From Hyaloscypha bicolor E (lineage: Eukaryota > Ascomycota > Leotiomycetes > Helotiales > Hyaloscyphaceae): a stretch of 64,000 nucleotides of DNA. Position numbers and translations under genes: made by a program. The stretch's first letter is position 1. Each line of letters begins with the position of its first letter. The stretch spans positions 248,001 to 312,000 of the forward strand of contig NW_020194624.1 of NCBI RefSeq assembly GCF_002865645.1, written 5' to 3'. This document shows positions 1-10,717 of the stretch, piece by piece. The notes beneath the pieces were generated by a model. It was not told where the DNA came from. It saw nothing but the letters and a program-made list of their open reading frames with translations, and did no database searches.

Positions 1-1630
1 TAGGTTTTGAAAAAATCTGTTTTATACGAAACTGCAGTTGTAGAAAATAAAGTCTGAGTGAATCAGAACGCAAGCTCAGTATCTCTGTAATTTTCAAACC
101 ACCCGAGTCATCTCTATACAAAGGCAAGTATACCAAGGTTGGGGTCTCGGACTAAAGCTGCAAAGCTGAAAAACGAGTCCAAGCAAGCCGCTCGGAAGAA
201 GAGAACATCAGAGCCATACTGCTCGGGAGCCCAGTCTCTTGAGAACAACATGTAAGTCTTACAAATAGGGCATGTAAATTCTTTCTAAAGGATGTACAGA
301 GATTTCTAGTTCACCACGGGAAGTTTTTCGGGTCTTGGAAAGCTTGCTGTCATTCCTTGAGATGCTGTAAAGAAGACTCCCTTCTTCATGCTGCCGATGA
401 GGAGTATCTTTCTAGACATTTGAAATTTTTGAGATAAGGCTGGAAGATGTCACTGAAATAACATTAATACAAAAACCAAACGAATGCTAAACTTTTTATA
501 CGAGCTGTATAAAAGACTTGTGCGGTTAGTAGGGGCAGGAATTTGAAGCATTATGGGCGAAATTCTCGGTAAGCGACTCGCCTCCTATTTTGGCACGAGG
601 GATGCCAAAAGCAGCCACCAACTCCATAAAGGTTGTCACAAAACATATGCACGCCAACTGATTCGCCGATAACTGGGAGCAAGCCTTTTGTGGCCTATTT
701 CATGGCTATTTTTGGACCGTTGGGCCGACTTTGAACCAATCCCTTGTCTTACAGATTACGGGCTGACTATGTACAAGCTGATGACCGACTTCACCGATCC
801 ACACCCACAGTCTTCCCAAGCTATGAAGTCTTCGACGAGAGTCTCTTTAAGAAAATTATTCGCGGATGACAATCAAGCTGCACTTCTGTTTTAAACTTCT
901 CTCAGTCAAATACAGCCTGACCAAATCCATTCTCGCAACCCACCCCGTGACCCACCTCATAACCACCAATTCAACCTCAACCCTGGTCCATTCTCCAAGC
1001 CACAGCAGGAGATATGCATCGGGGTATAGATAAGCGATTTGCAAATTGCTAAAACTAGAGTTGTATACCGACAGAAGCGCTGAGGTTGATGACGAAAGGG
1101 TGTCTGACAACAAAGAAGTGTATTATAGTAGCTAGCAAGGTTGACAAAGATGGTATTAAGAGTCTTGTGCTATTAGAGAGGTGGGTTATAAGGGAATTTT
1201 CTTTGATATGTGTTTGCACGCATCGAATCGTGCGTTGACATCCCATTTGGTGATATTTGACCCTTGGCTCACATTTTTGGTAATGGGAATATAGATGCCT
1301 CTAAGTTTGCTCTACCGGTCCTTTTACTCTGAACATATATTATGTATCATCTTCTGGAACCAATCCGGGAAGGAACCCTGAAGGCTCTCTATTGGGAAGG
1401 GGAGCCAAGCCATCTTATCTAATGGTGATGCAGCACGATGTGAAGATCCGCTGCTGCTCACAGGAAGAAATGCCTACAATTACTACGTTCGGGAGAACAC
1501 CTTTTTGAAATTGAAAGCTGTAAATTTAATTATTTTGAATATGACGATCATGCATGAAGATAAGATGTGAAATAGGCAGCATTAGCATACAAAGGAATTT
1601 CTCATGTCCCATCACCGAATGCCTGTCCCA
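1..1630. other. Gene-free stretch at left edge
   Basis: I see no convincing gene here. Open frames are all under 90 codons, overlap on opposite strands and resemble no family I know. Base composition is ordinary (not RIP-like). A gene starting left of the window could contribute untranslated sequence. Confidence 0.5.
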
Positions 1631-3176
1631 TCACAGAATGCTTATCCCATCTAACTCCACCGCCCACTTCTCAAATCCACTCTGCGAACTTTGATTCGAA
1701 ACTGTCCGGTCACACTGAACAAAATTGTAGTTCTGCCAATTCCTGCCATCAAGTTCTTGAACAGATGAACGCCTCAAGTTCAAGTTCTGTTTATGAGCTT
1801 CCAGGTTCGACATCGAGGTTGCCATCTTCCGCCGCCTTATCCACCTGAGAAGGACATATAAGCCTCCTGCCAAAGCACCAATTCCTAATGGCACCCCGAT
1901 ACCGAGTCTCACTTTGGATCCCGAGCTCAAATGAAACTTGGGACTCGGAGTACTGGTGGTAGTCGTTGAATTTGTCCCAGTGGCATTTTCGAGCGGTGGC
2001 GGCCCCGTGGTATTGGATGGGTCGAGAAGACTGTTATCTGTGGTCAACCATTTTCTTCCTTCACGAAGGAGTTGTGATGCTTACCCGTCAATCATATGCA
2101 CCACTCCATTAGCAACGAGATAATCCGACGTCACAATCTTCGCGCCGTTAACAAATGTTGTATTCCCTTGAATAGTAATCGTGACATTGGTTCCCTGCGC
2201 AGTTTTCAACTGCATTCCCGATTTAAGCTGAGAGCTGTAGCCAATGAAGTTTGGTATAGCGTGGTAGTTGAAGGCGCCCGCGAGTTCGGATTGGGACATG
2301 TTTGGTGCGATTTCGTTGAATGCAGCGAGCGCTTCTTGCGTGTTGGGTGCGAAGAAGGTCATATTGGGTCGGTATAGAACCGCATTCACCAAGTTTGCGT
2401 CGGCTGCACTAAGATAACCTCCTGCCGTCAAGATGGCGACTAGGAAGCTGTTGGAAGTCAGACCAAGTGATCTGGACCAAACGAGAGGCAGCGTCTCAGA
2501 AATGGGGGCGACTCCCTTGCGAACCATATCTGACCACTCCAAGACCAGCTTAAGAGATGGTTTACTTGAAGAAAAGTACAGTACATACCAGAGGTTCGCT
2601 TGCGTCACCAACAGCTCGTAGCTGAGAGGAATGGTGAGAACGGTGTCAATGATTTGGATGAGTCCCCCTGTGAAGAGTATATCCTATATCTCTTCGTTAA
2701 CAAAAAACCTTCCACAACTAACCTCAAATTATTACCTTTGTTGAAAAATCGCTAATGCTCTTGTTCCCAGACACTATTTGTGGGTCCCCATTAATGGTTG
2801 GTAGAAACTCAACCTTCTGTCCACTAGTGACATTGGCGTAGGACGTATTGGTAAGGAACGAGCTCGCAAACTGTGGCTTTGGCGAGAGGGACACGGTCGG
2901 GAACACTCCATGGAGAACATGGTAACTTAATAGAGCCTCGATTTGATCCGAGCTCAGCGTTGGTGACCGGTTCGAGAGCCATGTCTGAAATGCAGCGTTC
3001 GATGGGGCGAGGAGGGTAATATTGTTGGCGGATGAGAATAGACTTGTGAGAGTCGACGAGGAATTTACATAGTGGTTAAATGCACTAAGTTCAACATGCT
3101 GTTCCATAACAGAAAGCAGAGCCTGACTCTGAACATGCGAAACAAATACAAATACAAAAAAGAATAGCGGCGCCAT
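1631..3176 (-). CDS. Fasciclin (FAS1) domain surface protein, two FAS1 domains and a C-terminal membrane segment
   Basis: Probable cell-surface adhesion-type protein; FAS1 domains mediate cell-wall or extracellular contacts, and no substrate can be read from the sequence. My model has four exons: 3176-2736, 2683-2589, 2447-2085 and 2030-1631, giving about 432 residues. The introns are 52, 141 and 54 bp with GT...AG ends; the 141-bp one has GTATGT and a CTGAC branch site. Residues 1-18 form a signal peptide. The first FAS1 domain (about 20-165) carries the usual LLAPSNAAF and GLIQIIDTVL motifs, and the second (about 182-300) FFAPN and VVHMIDG. Many N-glycosylation sequons follow. A Ser/Thr/Pro-rich stretch leads to a transmembrane helix near 342-365, then an RRRK stop-transfer and a cytosolic tail of about 65 residues. 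The 141-bp intron is in frame and stop-free, so a form with 47 extra residues is possible. The family is certain; exon borders are inferred. Confidence 0.88.
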
Positions 3177-4332
3177 ATCTTTAGCTAGAAATCTCAGGAT
3201 TCGGGCATGTGAAGAGGAAAAGAATAGACCGAGTATCGTGCGAGAAGGTGATGCTATATCATGTTCGTTCAGCTTGACATTGCACCTAGTTGTCTAACGC
3301 TTCTGCCCCGCCGGGAATAGTTCCTAGAGAAGGCTTAGCCTGTGCTTTGGCGACGTGGTATAGTTGTAGTAGGAGCGAACGAAATGAAGCAACCTGCATG
3401 AGGGAATCATTTACTACTTAAGGCTCTTCGGACCGACCTTTGTACAACAACACTAGCTAATAGAGCCTCCAACCGTCCGGCCAGTCATTCTCCCAGGAGA
3501 GAACGTGGAATCCAGAGTAGGAATTGCCCCTACCTTACCGCTGTTAGATAGGATGCAACTTCTAAGGGGGAATACCTGGGATCGTTGCCCAGTTTTTACA
3601 CTTCTAGCTATGGGGGCGGAACAAATGGTTCACACAGGGCCTCATGCTATCATTTTGAAACAGGAGAGAGTGTTTCAAACAACCATACCGCTGTATTCTT
3701 AACTCTACGAGGAAACCTGAATCCTACGATTATTGAACTGAGATAAGGCTGAGATGTTAATACTGAAATGCAGGAGGCTGGGCACCTCGTGGAAACCACG
3801 AGGTCCCTTGACCTTCCCAAAGCGCAGTTACGTACGAAGCGAAGTTTAGCGGGCCTATCACGCTGTAAACTTTTGTGCTGTGTTCCTCATGCAGGGAATC
3901 AGGGGCGCAATTGTGGCGTCCAAAGGAACTCGGAATCACGAACACAAAGTAAGGCAGCGGATTGGAAACAAATTTAAGACGAGGCAAACATGAGACATAA
4001 TTTCCATCTATTCCGTTAATTTAACCACGCTAATAGTTGCCGTTTCGAGAGACATCCGTTTTAACCTTCGGGAAAACTAATACTTGGAAGTTTTGAAGAA
4101 TGGGGTGAACGGTTCTACAGCTTGCCTCTGGCCTCGAGAGACGTCTCAGGGCTCTCACATAGGCTTGCTGGGCTGAGGGCAGTTTGCAAAAGCGACAACC
4201 TTAACCAACCAAGTGCGGGGCAGAAGAAAGAAAGACTTGGCTGATGATGTCCGTGTATGCATCCATCAAGTCCATGGGTGGCAAGGAGGATATCGACCGT
4301 TGCAGTGGATAGTCTCGCTTTTTATTCACGCC
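3177..4332. other. Gene-free stretch upstream of the FAS1 gene
   Basis: This contains the presumed FAS1 promoter (3177-3500) and nothing else I can name. Frames of 65-76 codons around 3505-3987 match no family known to me. A perfect 9-bp hairpin (ACCTCGTGG, 3-base loop) lies at 3784-3804. A hairpin with the same core, CCTCGTG, recurs at about 62.66 kb; its meaning is unknown. Confidence 0.5.
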
Positions 4333-5293
4333 CTAGCCTGTTCTTGAAAAAAAATCAACAAGTAGACCAAAACCATTAACACCGTCCAACCTGCTCTGAT
4401 ATCTGTACGCCTGCAGTAACCCATAGATATGCAACACCAACCCAAAAACCCCGCAACATGCCAACATGAAATAGTTGATACGAATGTCCCAAACAACAAA
4501 CTTCCCAGGCTTCCATTTTTCAGGCCATCAAGACTAGAGTTGAAAATCAGTAATCACTGTTCCCATTTCCCCAACGAACAGAAAACATATCGCCTAAAAC
4601 CCCGCACATGCCAGGTAAAACACTGCAGTAAGAGCATAACACTTCCTACCTTGGAGAACCATTTCACCCAGCCCGTGTAAGGAGACCCACCACAAGCGGC
4701 ACATAAGGAAGAGAGCCCATCACCCCGAACACAAAAGCACGGAAAGGACACCAAGGGGGAGTGCGGAAAATGGGAGCGAACAATTTGACCCATGCGGTGA
4801 CTGACTGAACTAACAAATTTAACTATCTGCATCAGCTTGTATCCAAACTAGAAAGATAGAGAAACTCAGAGCGAGTAAACCCAGTTTTAGGTTTGCAGCC
4901 GTACAGTAGAAAAAGTAACACGCCGCAGGAATAAATACGCCTGAGGAAGCTATAAGCAGTCCAATGAAGTCAAGATTCAACCAGAAGCCTTGGGCAGACT
5001 TTGAATGGTTGCATATTGTGTGGAATACCAAGCTTAAACTTAGAGAGGTCCTCAAGCCTAGGAAAAACACACCAAAAACGATAACGTCATCCAGAGAAGC
5101 TGGCGGATTGGTAGTATGGAAGAGATGGTAAGCTAGATGGGGGCAGGTAAAAAGACGAGTTGTGTGTAGAGGTTAACAGTTTGGTTGTGTATGTATGAGA
5201 GGGAGTGGATGGATGTGATTTAGAGTTTGACTGAGGTCGTTAGTGGGTGTATATGTATTCGTTGTTCTGGAAAAATGGGGCAAGATCGTCCCA
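4333..5293 (-). pseudogene. Decayed PAQR (adiponectin receptor / hemolysin III-like, Izh-type) membrane protein gene
   Basis: Reading the minus strand gives successive pieces of a PAQR seven-helix protein in shifting frames. 5293-5243 has WDDLAPFFQNNEYIYTH, then a TAA, then RPQSNS. 5201-5136 has YIHNQTVNLYTQL (normally HNETVNIYSHL). 5133-4849 is the best-preserved part (95 codons), with VFHTICNHS and LDFIG, which correspond to the first zinc-ligand histidine and the aspartate. 4804-4667 has FRTPPWCPFRA, and 4524-4336 has PEKWKPGKF and HIYGLLQAY. A 44-bp intron could join the third and fourth pieces, but the other breaks need frameshifts or in-frame stops. The C-terminal HxxxH zinc motif is missing: the expected place reads DIRINYFM. 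Family members act as fungal sterol/zinc-homeostasis receptors or ceramidase-like enzymes; this copy looks dead. Family assignment is strong, pseudogene status likely. Confidence 0.8.
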
Positions 5294-5806
5294 GTGGACA
5301 TGACCGGGTTGTTGATGCTTGGATTTTGTTGGTAGAGATCTCTTTATATCGTTCGAACGGATGGCGGTGATTCCTTGCCCAGTCTTTTCTGCATCATGGC
5401 GAGCTTATTTTCAGGGGAGTAGAAGAAGAATTAGAAGGATAGATTGACGTAGATATACCTAAATTATGTCGAAAGTTGGAGACTGGCCGAGTACTCATAT
5501 ACTCAGGATTAATATTTTCTTTTGCTGGTTCCGTTCTAGTCTACGGACGCGAGAAGCTGCTACTCTAACCTAAGCTGAAGGTGAGCGTACCTGAGCACAC
5601 CTGAGTAGAGCCTAAGCACGCCTTGAGTTAGCTTATGCACCATAATGTGAAGCCCATTTTGAGCTCTTATACCCCAGCTATAGTTTCCTTACCGAACTTT
5701 GCCTGGGCATCCGTTTCTGGTCTCGCAGGGTTTATGCCGAGCTAGTTTTGGATCCCTCTTGTTAAAGAGCACGGGACTAATAATTCAGCCTTATATTATT
5801 CATTCT
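5294..5806. other. Gene-free stretch between PAQR pseudogene and DUF1223 gene
   Basis: The left part may hold the lost N-terminus of the PAQR pseudogene (an in-frame ATG pair near 5394-5397 is followed by a stop). The right part is the 3' flank of the DUF1223 gene. Long frames on the plus strand over 5699-6247 are antisense to the DUF1223 gene. Confidence 0.4.
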
Positions 5807-6553
5807 TCAAACCCTATGCGCGGCAGAAATCACCCCTCCAACCCCAGCCTGCAAAATCACAACCCTTTCCAGTCCATCTTCCAAGCTCTCCGGAAGACCA
5901 ACTCTTGCATTCCCTCCCCTCCACTCCCCAATCTTTATAATCTCCTTCACCAAATTCCAATGCGCAAGCGTCCTCCCCCTATTCTCCCCCCTCTTAATCT
6001 CAACACTCTGCTCCCTTGGATCAAACATCACAAGCAGCACATCATACATCCCCGCCTCCCCCGCCTCATCCCTAATCACCAACTCTCTTCCTTCTACAAA
6101 AATCCCCACCCTCGTCCCCAAACCAAACCTCTCCCTCTTTGCCCTCGCAACGATCTCCAACACCTCATTCTCCCTATTCCCGACTCCATCTGCAACACCA
6201 TCAACAACCACCTGCGGCGTAAACACGCTCCTCCGTTCCCATTTTGAAGAATAAGCACGTTGGCGGTGATCCCATAATGTATTACCAAAAGTGTCGGTCC
6301 AGCCTAGATGGTCCCAGTATGTGACATCGTAGGTAAGGAGGAGGAGATTTGGGTTTTGTGGGAGGAGAGTTTGCAGGTTTGTTTCTGTGGGTGGACAAGA
6401 GGAGCAACCTTGCGATTGGAAGAGCTCGATTATGGTGAGGGGTTCGTCGTCGCGGCCCATGACTGTGAGGGCGTCCTGGTTGCTTTCGCCGGACGCGAAT
6501 ACTGTCAAGGGAGAGGCGGTTTTATGCGAGAAGAAATTTCTCAGAGCAACCAT
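5807..6553 (-). CDS. DUF1223 family protein (thioredoxin-fold-like, CxxC)
   Basis: Single-exon gene of 248 codons starting at the ATG at 6553. Residues about 38-140 carry the DUF1223 hallmarks in order: IIELFQSQGCSSCPP (a CxxC-type motif, CSSC), then YDVTYWDHLGWTDTFG, then QRAYSSKWERRSVFTPQVVVDG. DUF1223 proteins are found in bacteria and fungi and are thought to have a thioredoxin-like fold; their reaction is not established. There is no obvious signal peptide: the N-terminus MVALRNFFSHKTA is short and basic and could as well be a weak mitochondrial presequence. Length is slightly below that of other family members I know. Coding strand is unambiguous, since the opposite-strand frames have no family match. 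Confidence 0.88.
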   Translation of the reverse strand: MVALRNFFSHKTASPLTVFASGESNQDALTVMGRDDEPLTIIELFQSQGCSSCPPTETNLQTLLPQNPNLLLLTYDVTYWDHLGWTDTFGNTLWDHRQRAYSSKWERRSVFTPQVVVDGVADGVGNRENEVLEIVARAKRERFGLGTRVGIFVEGRELVIRDEAGEAGMYDVLLVMFDPREQSVEIKRGENRGRTLAHWNLVKEIIKIGEWRGGNARVGLPESLEDGLERVVILQAGVGGVISAAHRV

Positions 6554-7148
6554 TTTGTTTGAACCACAGAGCTTATGTTACGAAGGTCGTATTACACGCG
6601 CGACTGTACGGACTGAAGGAAGCTGGTTGATGAAAGGATTGTGGTAAAGCGATTGCAAAGGAAACCTGTGGGGTTTTATTTAACCCGTGAGGACCATTAC
6701 TCAGCCTGGACGGACACTGGGGCATTATATGACTGTCTAGGAATCAGACAAGTAGATTCCTCACTGGCAGGGAATGAAAATGGATGTTGGAAAATGTTTC
6801 CACATCATCTCCTGGATCTTACGTAAACAGCGACGAATTCCAAATAACTTAAAGTTAGTGACGATGATATTCATTGCTTATGCACTGCATGAACAGGAAA
6901 GAGGGATTTAAAATAAGTATTCTTTAGTGCCCTAAAAAGACTAGTGTAGCTGGGTGATTGCTGTAGTGGTGTTAAATCGCAGGACAAGTCTTTACTACAG
7001 TACATCCAGAACTTTTTAGTCTGAAGAATACTTGAGTAGGTCGGAATAATTTCCCTGCTTACTAATAAACAAGAAATTCAATCTCCCGCTATGCTCAAGC
7101 CGAAAAAATCATTGCTATTTGTTCGGGAAAAACTAAAAATGACCCCGG
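6554..7148. other. Promoter side of the DUF1223 gene; otherwise empty
   Basis: No gene recognised. The first few hundred bases should contain the DUF1223 promoter. The short plus-strand frame at 6641-6826 has no family resemblance. Confidence 0.45.
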
Positions 7149-7720
7149 CCCCCCCGGATCGATTAGGGGTGTCGATTGGGAGCAGACTAGCCACTAACCC
7201 AAAGCAGAGGCGCTCGGACAAGAATACGAAAACTCTGGTTTTTTCTTTGATTTGATTTAATTTCATAACTAATTAGTATAATTTAATATTTGTTTTATAT
7301 ACTTATAGCGCTAATTAAGGGCTATTTAAATATAAACTTTTTATAAAATTTAGATTAGTAATTATTCTTTAAACTAAAGAAGTTAAAAAAACATATGTTT
7401 TAAAGCCTAGAAATTTAGTAAATAAGTTCCCAAAACCAGATGTGGGAGCCTTATAAGCCTATAATTTATAGGCCCTTATAAGGCTCAAAAGCTAGAACTT
7501 AATTAATTAGTATATAAACTTCTTTAAATTAAAATACTATTTTAAGAAATCCTTTTATTATAAGTTAAGAAGCATGTAACTGAAATATAAGAGTTATAAT
7601 ATACTAGTATATACTTATATTAAAAAATCTAACTTAACACTTTTGAAGAGCTTAAGTAGCCAATTACAAGTCGTTAATACTCCTGCTCTAATCAACATCC
7701 CTAATCGATCCCCGGGGGGG
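7149..7720. mobile_element. Inverted-repeat (fold-back/MITE-like) element with poly-C ends and AT-rich, RIP-like interior
   Basis: The arms at 7149-7184 and 7683-7720 are inverted copies: seven Cs followed by a GATCGATTAGGG-type core and ending in AGCAG. Arm differences are mostly C/T or G/A transitions, as expected from RIP. The 500-bp interior is strongly AT-rich compared with both flanks and has no open frame. A near-perfect 41-bp palindrome (7446-7486, core GCCTTATAAG) sits close to the centre. I see no clear target duplication, so the outer limits are approximate. It could be a MITE or the ends of a decayed DNA transposon. Confidence 0.6.
7446..7486. repeat. Palindrome (possible cruciform)
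   Basis: The 19-base left half starting GAGCCTTATAAG is mirrored on the right, with two extra bases in the right half. It lies near the centre of the larger inverted-repeat element. Confidence 0.7.
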
Positions 7721-7886
7721 AGGGCAGTGTGGGGGGTTAGGACCTGATATAATAAATTGGCATTTAAATAACCTATCCTGACTTATAAATTAATTAAATA
7801 ATGCGTGGTTGCATAGATATTAATTAATTAAGCTGTCGCATTCGCAAAAATCAAAAAATCAGTTTTCGATTTCTGGTTTTGTCGAA

Positions 7887-8235
7887 TAATCGCGAGGTAT
7901 TCCACCGTTTTCGCCTATTTCCCTAAAAATAGGCGAGGTGCAAGTTGATTTTCTCGCGGGCAAAATCAACTTTTTGGTCCGTGCGTCGAAAATCAAAATC
8001 GCATCTTTCTCTTAACTTGCTCGTAAAATATTATTTTTGGTGAGCGAAACTTAATAAGAGTATCTAGATCTTATTTTTGTTACTTGGATAATACTTTTTC
8101 TTCTTCACATTTCTTAGCAGAAGGCGCGGTTAGAAAGAAGTTAAAAAATATTTGCGTTTCGCTGAAATTTGCTTTTGGGTGTACCTCGCCTATTTTCAGG
8201 GAAATAGGCGAAAACGGAGGAACACCTCGCGATTA
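7887..8235. mobile_element. Inverted-repeat element with 53-bp arms (MITE-like)
   Basis: The arms at 7887-7939 and 8183-8235 are inverted copies matching at 50 of 53 positions. Two of the three differences are G/A. Each arm starts TAATCGCGAGGT and contains an internal hairpin, CGCCTATTT...AAATAGGCG. The 243-bp interior is non-coding. No TA or longer target duplication is clear at the ends; only a flanking A on each side matches. No coding capacity, so it would need an enzyme supplied by another element. Confidence 0.7.
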
Positions 8236-8693
8236 ACTCGCTAATGGCCCCCGTAGGCTTAGATACGAACTGAGCCAGCTCTGAGTGCTCTCGATCCGCC
8301 TCGCCGTCGCACTGCCACGGATCCTCATACCATAACCCCTCGGATATTGAGATGCCGCGGGACTTGGCTTGCATGCATTGCAGCACTCATGACGACGCGG
8401 CCTGGCTTCTGCCTAGCTGCGCCGCTGGTGGATGACGTGAGGAGCTTGGTGGGTTCTCCTGCTTGCTGCAACACGTTTCATATTCGTCTAAAATGCGCGC
8501 ATCTGGGCTGAGCTGATTGAAGGCGACAGGATCTTGCAAAGCTTTTTCAGAGCACTGCTTAAGCCTACTGAATATCTGCCGATTGGAGTGTGCCAGCACG
8601 TTTGGCGGCTGAGACGCTAGACAACGAGAGTCCCCTGGAATGTGCCAGTCTGCCTGAACTGCTCGGATGGGTGGATAGAGCTAATATTCGAAG
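8236..8693 (-). other. Possible decayed coding sequence of unknown kind
   Basis: The minus strand has a 70-codon frame (8599-8387) with ordinary amino-acid composition and a further frame near 8386-8260 containing WQCDGEADREHSEL. They could be remnants of the 3' end of the phosphotransferase-like pseudogene just upstream or of another dead gene. I cannot assign them. Confidence 0.3.
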
Positions 8694-9548
8694 TCATGCC
8701 CTCTCGCGCCAGCTGCCCGCATGCGAGCTGAGACGCCAATGACGAGAATACCTATAATATACAAGTCTACCTAAAGCCTTCCGACGCATTGTGAGCCTTG
8801 GTCCGAAAGCCCACCAGAAAAGGTCCTCGAGTTTATGGCGGTTGTCATAGCAATGCCATCGCGTAGAGATTCATGTAGCCAGGAATATTCTCAAGCCCCC
8901 ACAAGGCAAAGCCGAATGGAAGAATCCTTGCCTCGGTCAATTCGACAATCCCCGTTATATTTCCCGTTTCAAAGTTTATCAGGATATTCATCTCACATAG
9001 GTCCTCATGGGCAAAGGAAATTTCCCTCAGAAGAGTGACAAAGTTTGGCGAACCTGGTGTAGGTTTGATGCAATCGAGACGGTAGTAATCGAGCAAGAAC
9101 GTCAAACTTGGCCTGAAATTCCGCGAGCAGAGTAGCCATGCTGTCTGGATCTAATCGTCGACTGCTATTCCATGACTGCGCGAAAGAAACTGCACGGATC
9201 CTCAGCTCTTGCTTGAAACGTAGCGATGAATATATGGTATAAACGTACCTCGCTAGGTCTCCCACGGTGTTGCGCTGCCGGGACACAGCGTCGGGGGGGT
9301 CGTGTAATGAAGATGTTGCGCGCTATAATATAAGCTGTCGCAGGAAGATTCTCCATCTTGTAGATGTGGAGAGGTCGGGATTGACCGAGAGTTCCATAAT
9401 ACTTGCATCTGGGCACAAATTGCGGATGAACTGCCTTGGCCAGACTCATGGCCTGCATGTCAAAGCTGGAATCATGGACTCGAAACTGGAAAATTTTTGG
9501 TAGTCCCCACAGCCACGGTGTAGCTGAATGTTCCCTGTATCTGAACAT
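8694..9548 (-). pseudogene. Decayed aminoglycoside phosphotransferase (APH/choline-kinase fold) family gene
   Basis: Pieces of a fungal APH-family protein follow each other in at least three frames. 9548-9300 reads FQFRVHDSSFDMQAMSLAKA...VPRCKYYGTLGQ and MENLPATAYIIAR. 9286-9005 reads RQRNTVGDLAR and FAQSWNSSR...MATLLAEFQAKFDVLAR. 9105-8845 reads HEDLCEMNILIN...GIVELTEARILPFGFALWG. 8865-8697 reads YDNRHKLEDLFWWAFGP. The catalytic-loop motif, normally HGDxxxxN, is HED here, and the usual DW of the metal-binding motif is EL. A GTACGT...GCAG intron may lie near 9250-9190, but splicing alone does not restore one frame. Family members phosphorylate small molecules or proteins; fungal substrates are mostly unknown. 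This copy is almost certainly inactive. Confidence 0.75.
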
Positions 9549-9831
9549 ATCGTAGAGGCTCTTTGTGTGGCTTCGAGTACTCCCTCAAGGGATAATTAAT
9601 CGGGTAACATCTTGAACGACTCTAGCCTCGTTTCGATTGATTTTGGTGTTTTCGCCTATCTTATCTTTAGCGCGTCACGCCCTTTGATTACTAATAGAAC
9701 GAATGTAGCCTGAAATTATTAGTGTGCGAAAACTCCCTTTAAGATCTTTCTATCTTTCTGCCAACTCACTGATCCTACTTCCACTCGTTTCATATGAAAC
9801 ATTTCAGCAGCTTCATTCGCAGACGAGATAC

Positions 9832-10717
9832 ATGCCCTTAACGGTAACATTCTCCTTTCCAATCAAGCCGATGTTTGGCTGATAGCTTGTCTCCGCAGAA
9901 CCCTCAGAATTGCTCAGCCATCTCTATGTCCAGCGAATCCTACACTACCGGGCTTGCGTGCGAAAATCGTCCAGCAGCGCACACGATTGCTTACGATAAT
10001 GATGAGAATAAAGAGCATAGGGCCTCTATGTCTGAGCCTTTCCGATTCCTGAGCCTTCCTAAGGAAATACGCCTGCGAATATACCATTACCTCGCGCCAA
10101 ACACTCCTACGTCTCCTTTTCGAGACGATGGCGGACCTTGCTGTCCTTCCATTTTACGAACAAACCGAACCATTTACGAGGAGGCTATAGTTGAATGGTA
10201 CAGTCTTATGCCATACAAGGCATCTATCTGTACCAAGCGGTTGCGGCTCCTCGGCCTTACGATTTCACCCGATGAAGCACTCCCATGGATGTTCCAAGCG
10301 ATCAAATTTCTGGATCTTTTCATCAGGCTTGAGAGAGTTTCAATGCCAGGAATAAAATGCGAGTCTCCTTCTCGACACCTCGCACTCCACCAAATCTTGC
10401 ATACTTGCTTTCCACCTCGTTCAATAGGGGCCGGCAACCTGCTACGACTTCGTATAGAATTAGGTGTTATGCCTCCGTTCTTTGTAGCTTATAAACACCA
10501 GCCGGATCGGCTTCGACGAGCTTTGGAGGGCAATCTTAGTGCTCTTCGAAATCTTCACGGGTTAGCTGAGGCGAGCATCATCATCGCCTTTGACTCAGCT
10601 ACTAATCACATCTTTGCATTTGATTATCCCAATGCCCCACTACTTCCCTGGAAAATGGAGTTCATGGCTATACTTCGTGCTTTCTCGAATGACTTGGAAC
10701 GATCTATAACTGCCTGA
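9832..10717 (+). CDS. F-box-like (2EXR-type) protein of unknown function
   Basis: A short F-box-like motif, FRFLSLPKEIRLRIYHYL, is followed by RTNRTIYEEAIVEWYS, the arrangement seen in many fungal F-box/2EXR proteins; no other domain is visible. Two starts are possible. The first ATG inside the long frame is 9926, giving 263 residues. Alternatively a four-codon exon (9832-9843, MPLT) is joined to 9899 by a 55-bp intron with a GTAACA donor, GGCTGAT branch site and CCGCAG acceptor; I give that longer model. F-box proteins usually select targets for SCF ubiquitin ligases, but the paralogous fungal families are large and mostly uncharacterised. The opposite-strand frame at 10174-10437 is antisense. 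Confidence 0.75.

Noticed and set aside
5699..6247. 182-codon plus-strand frame rich in Pro, Leu and Asn
   Set aside because: It is antisense to the DUF1223 gene, whose motifs are clear on the minus strand.
9875..9925. Coding extension of the F-box-like gene starting at 9875
   Set aside because: It begins with TTG; the region is better read as the end of a 55-bp intron plus nine codons of exon 2.
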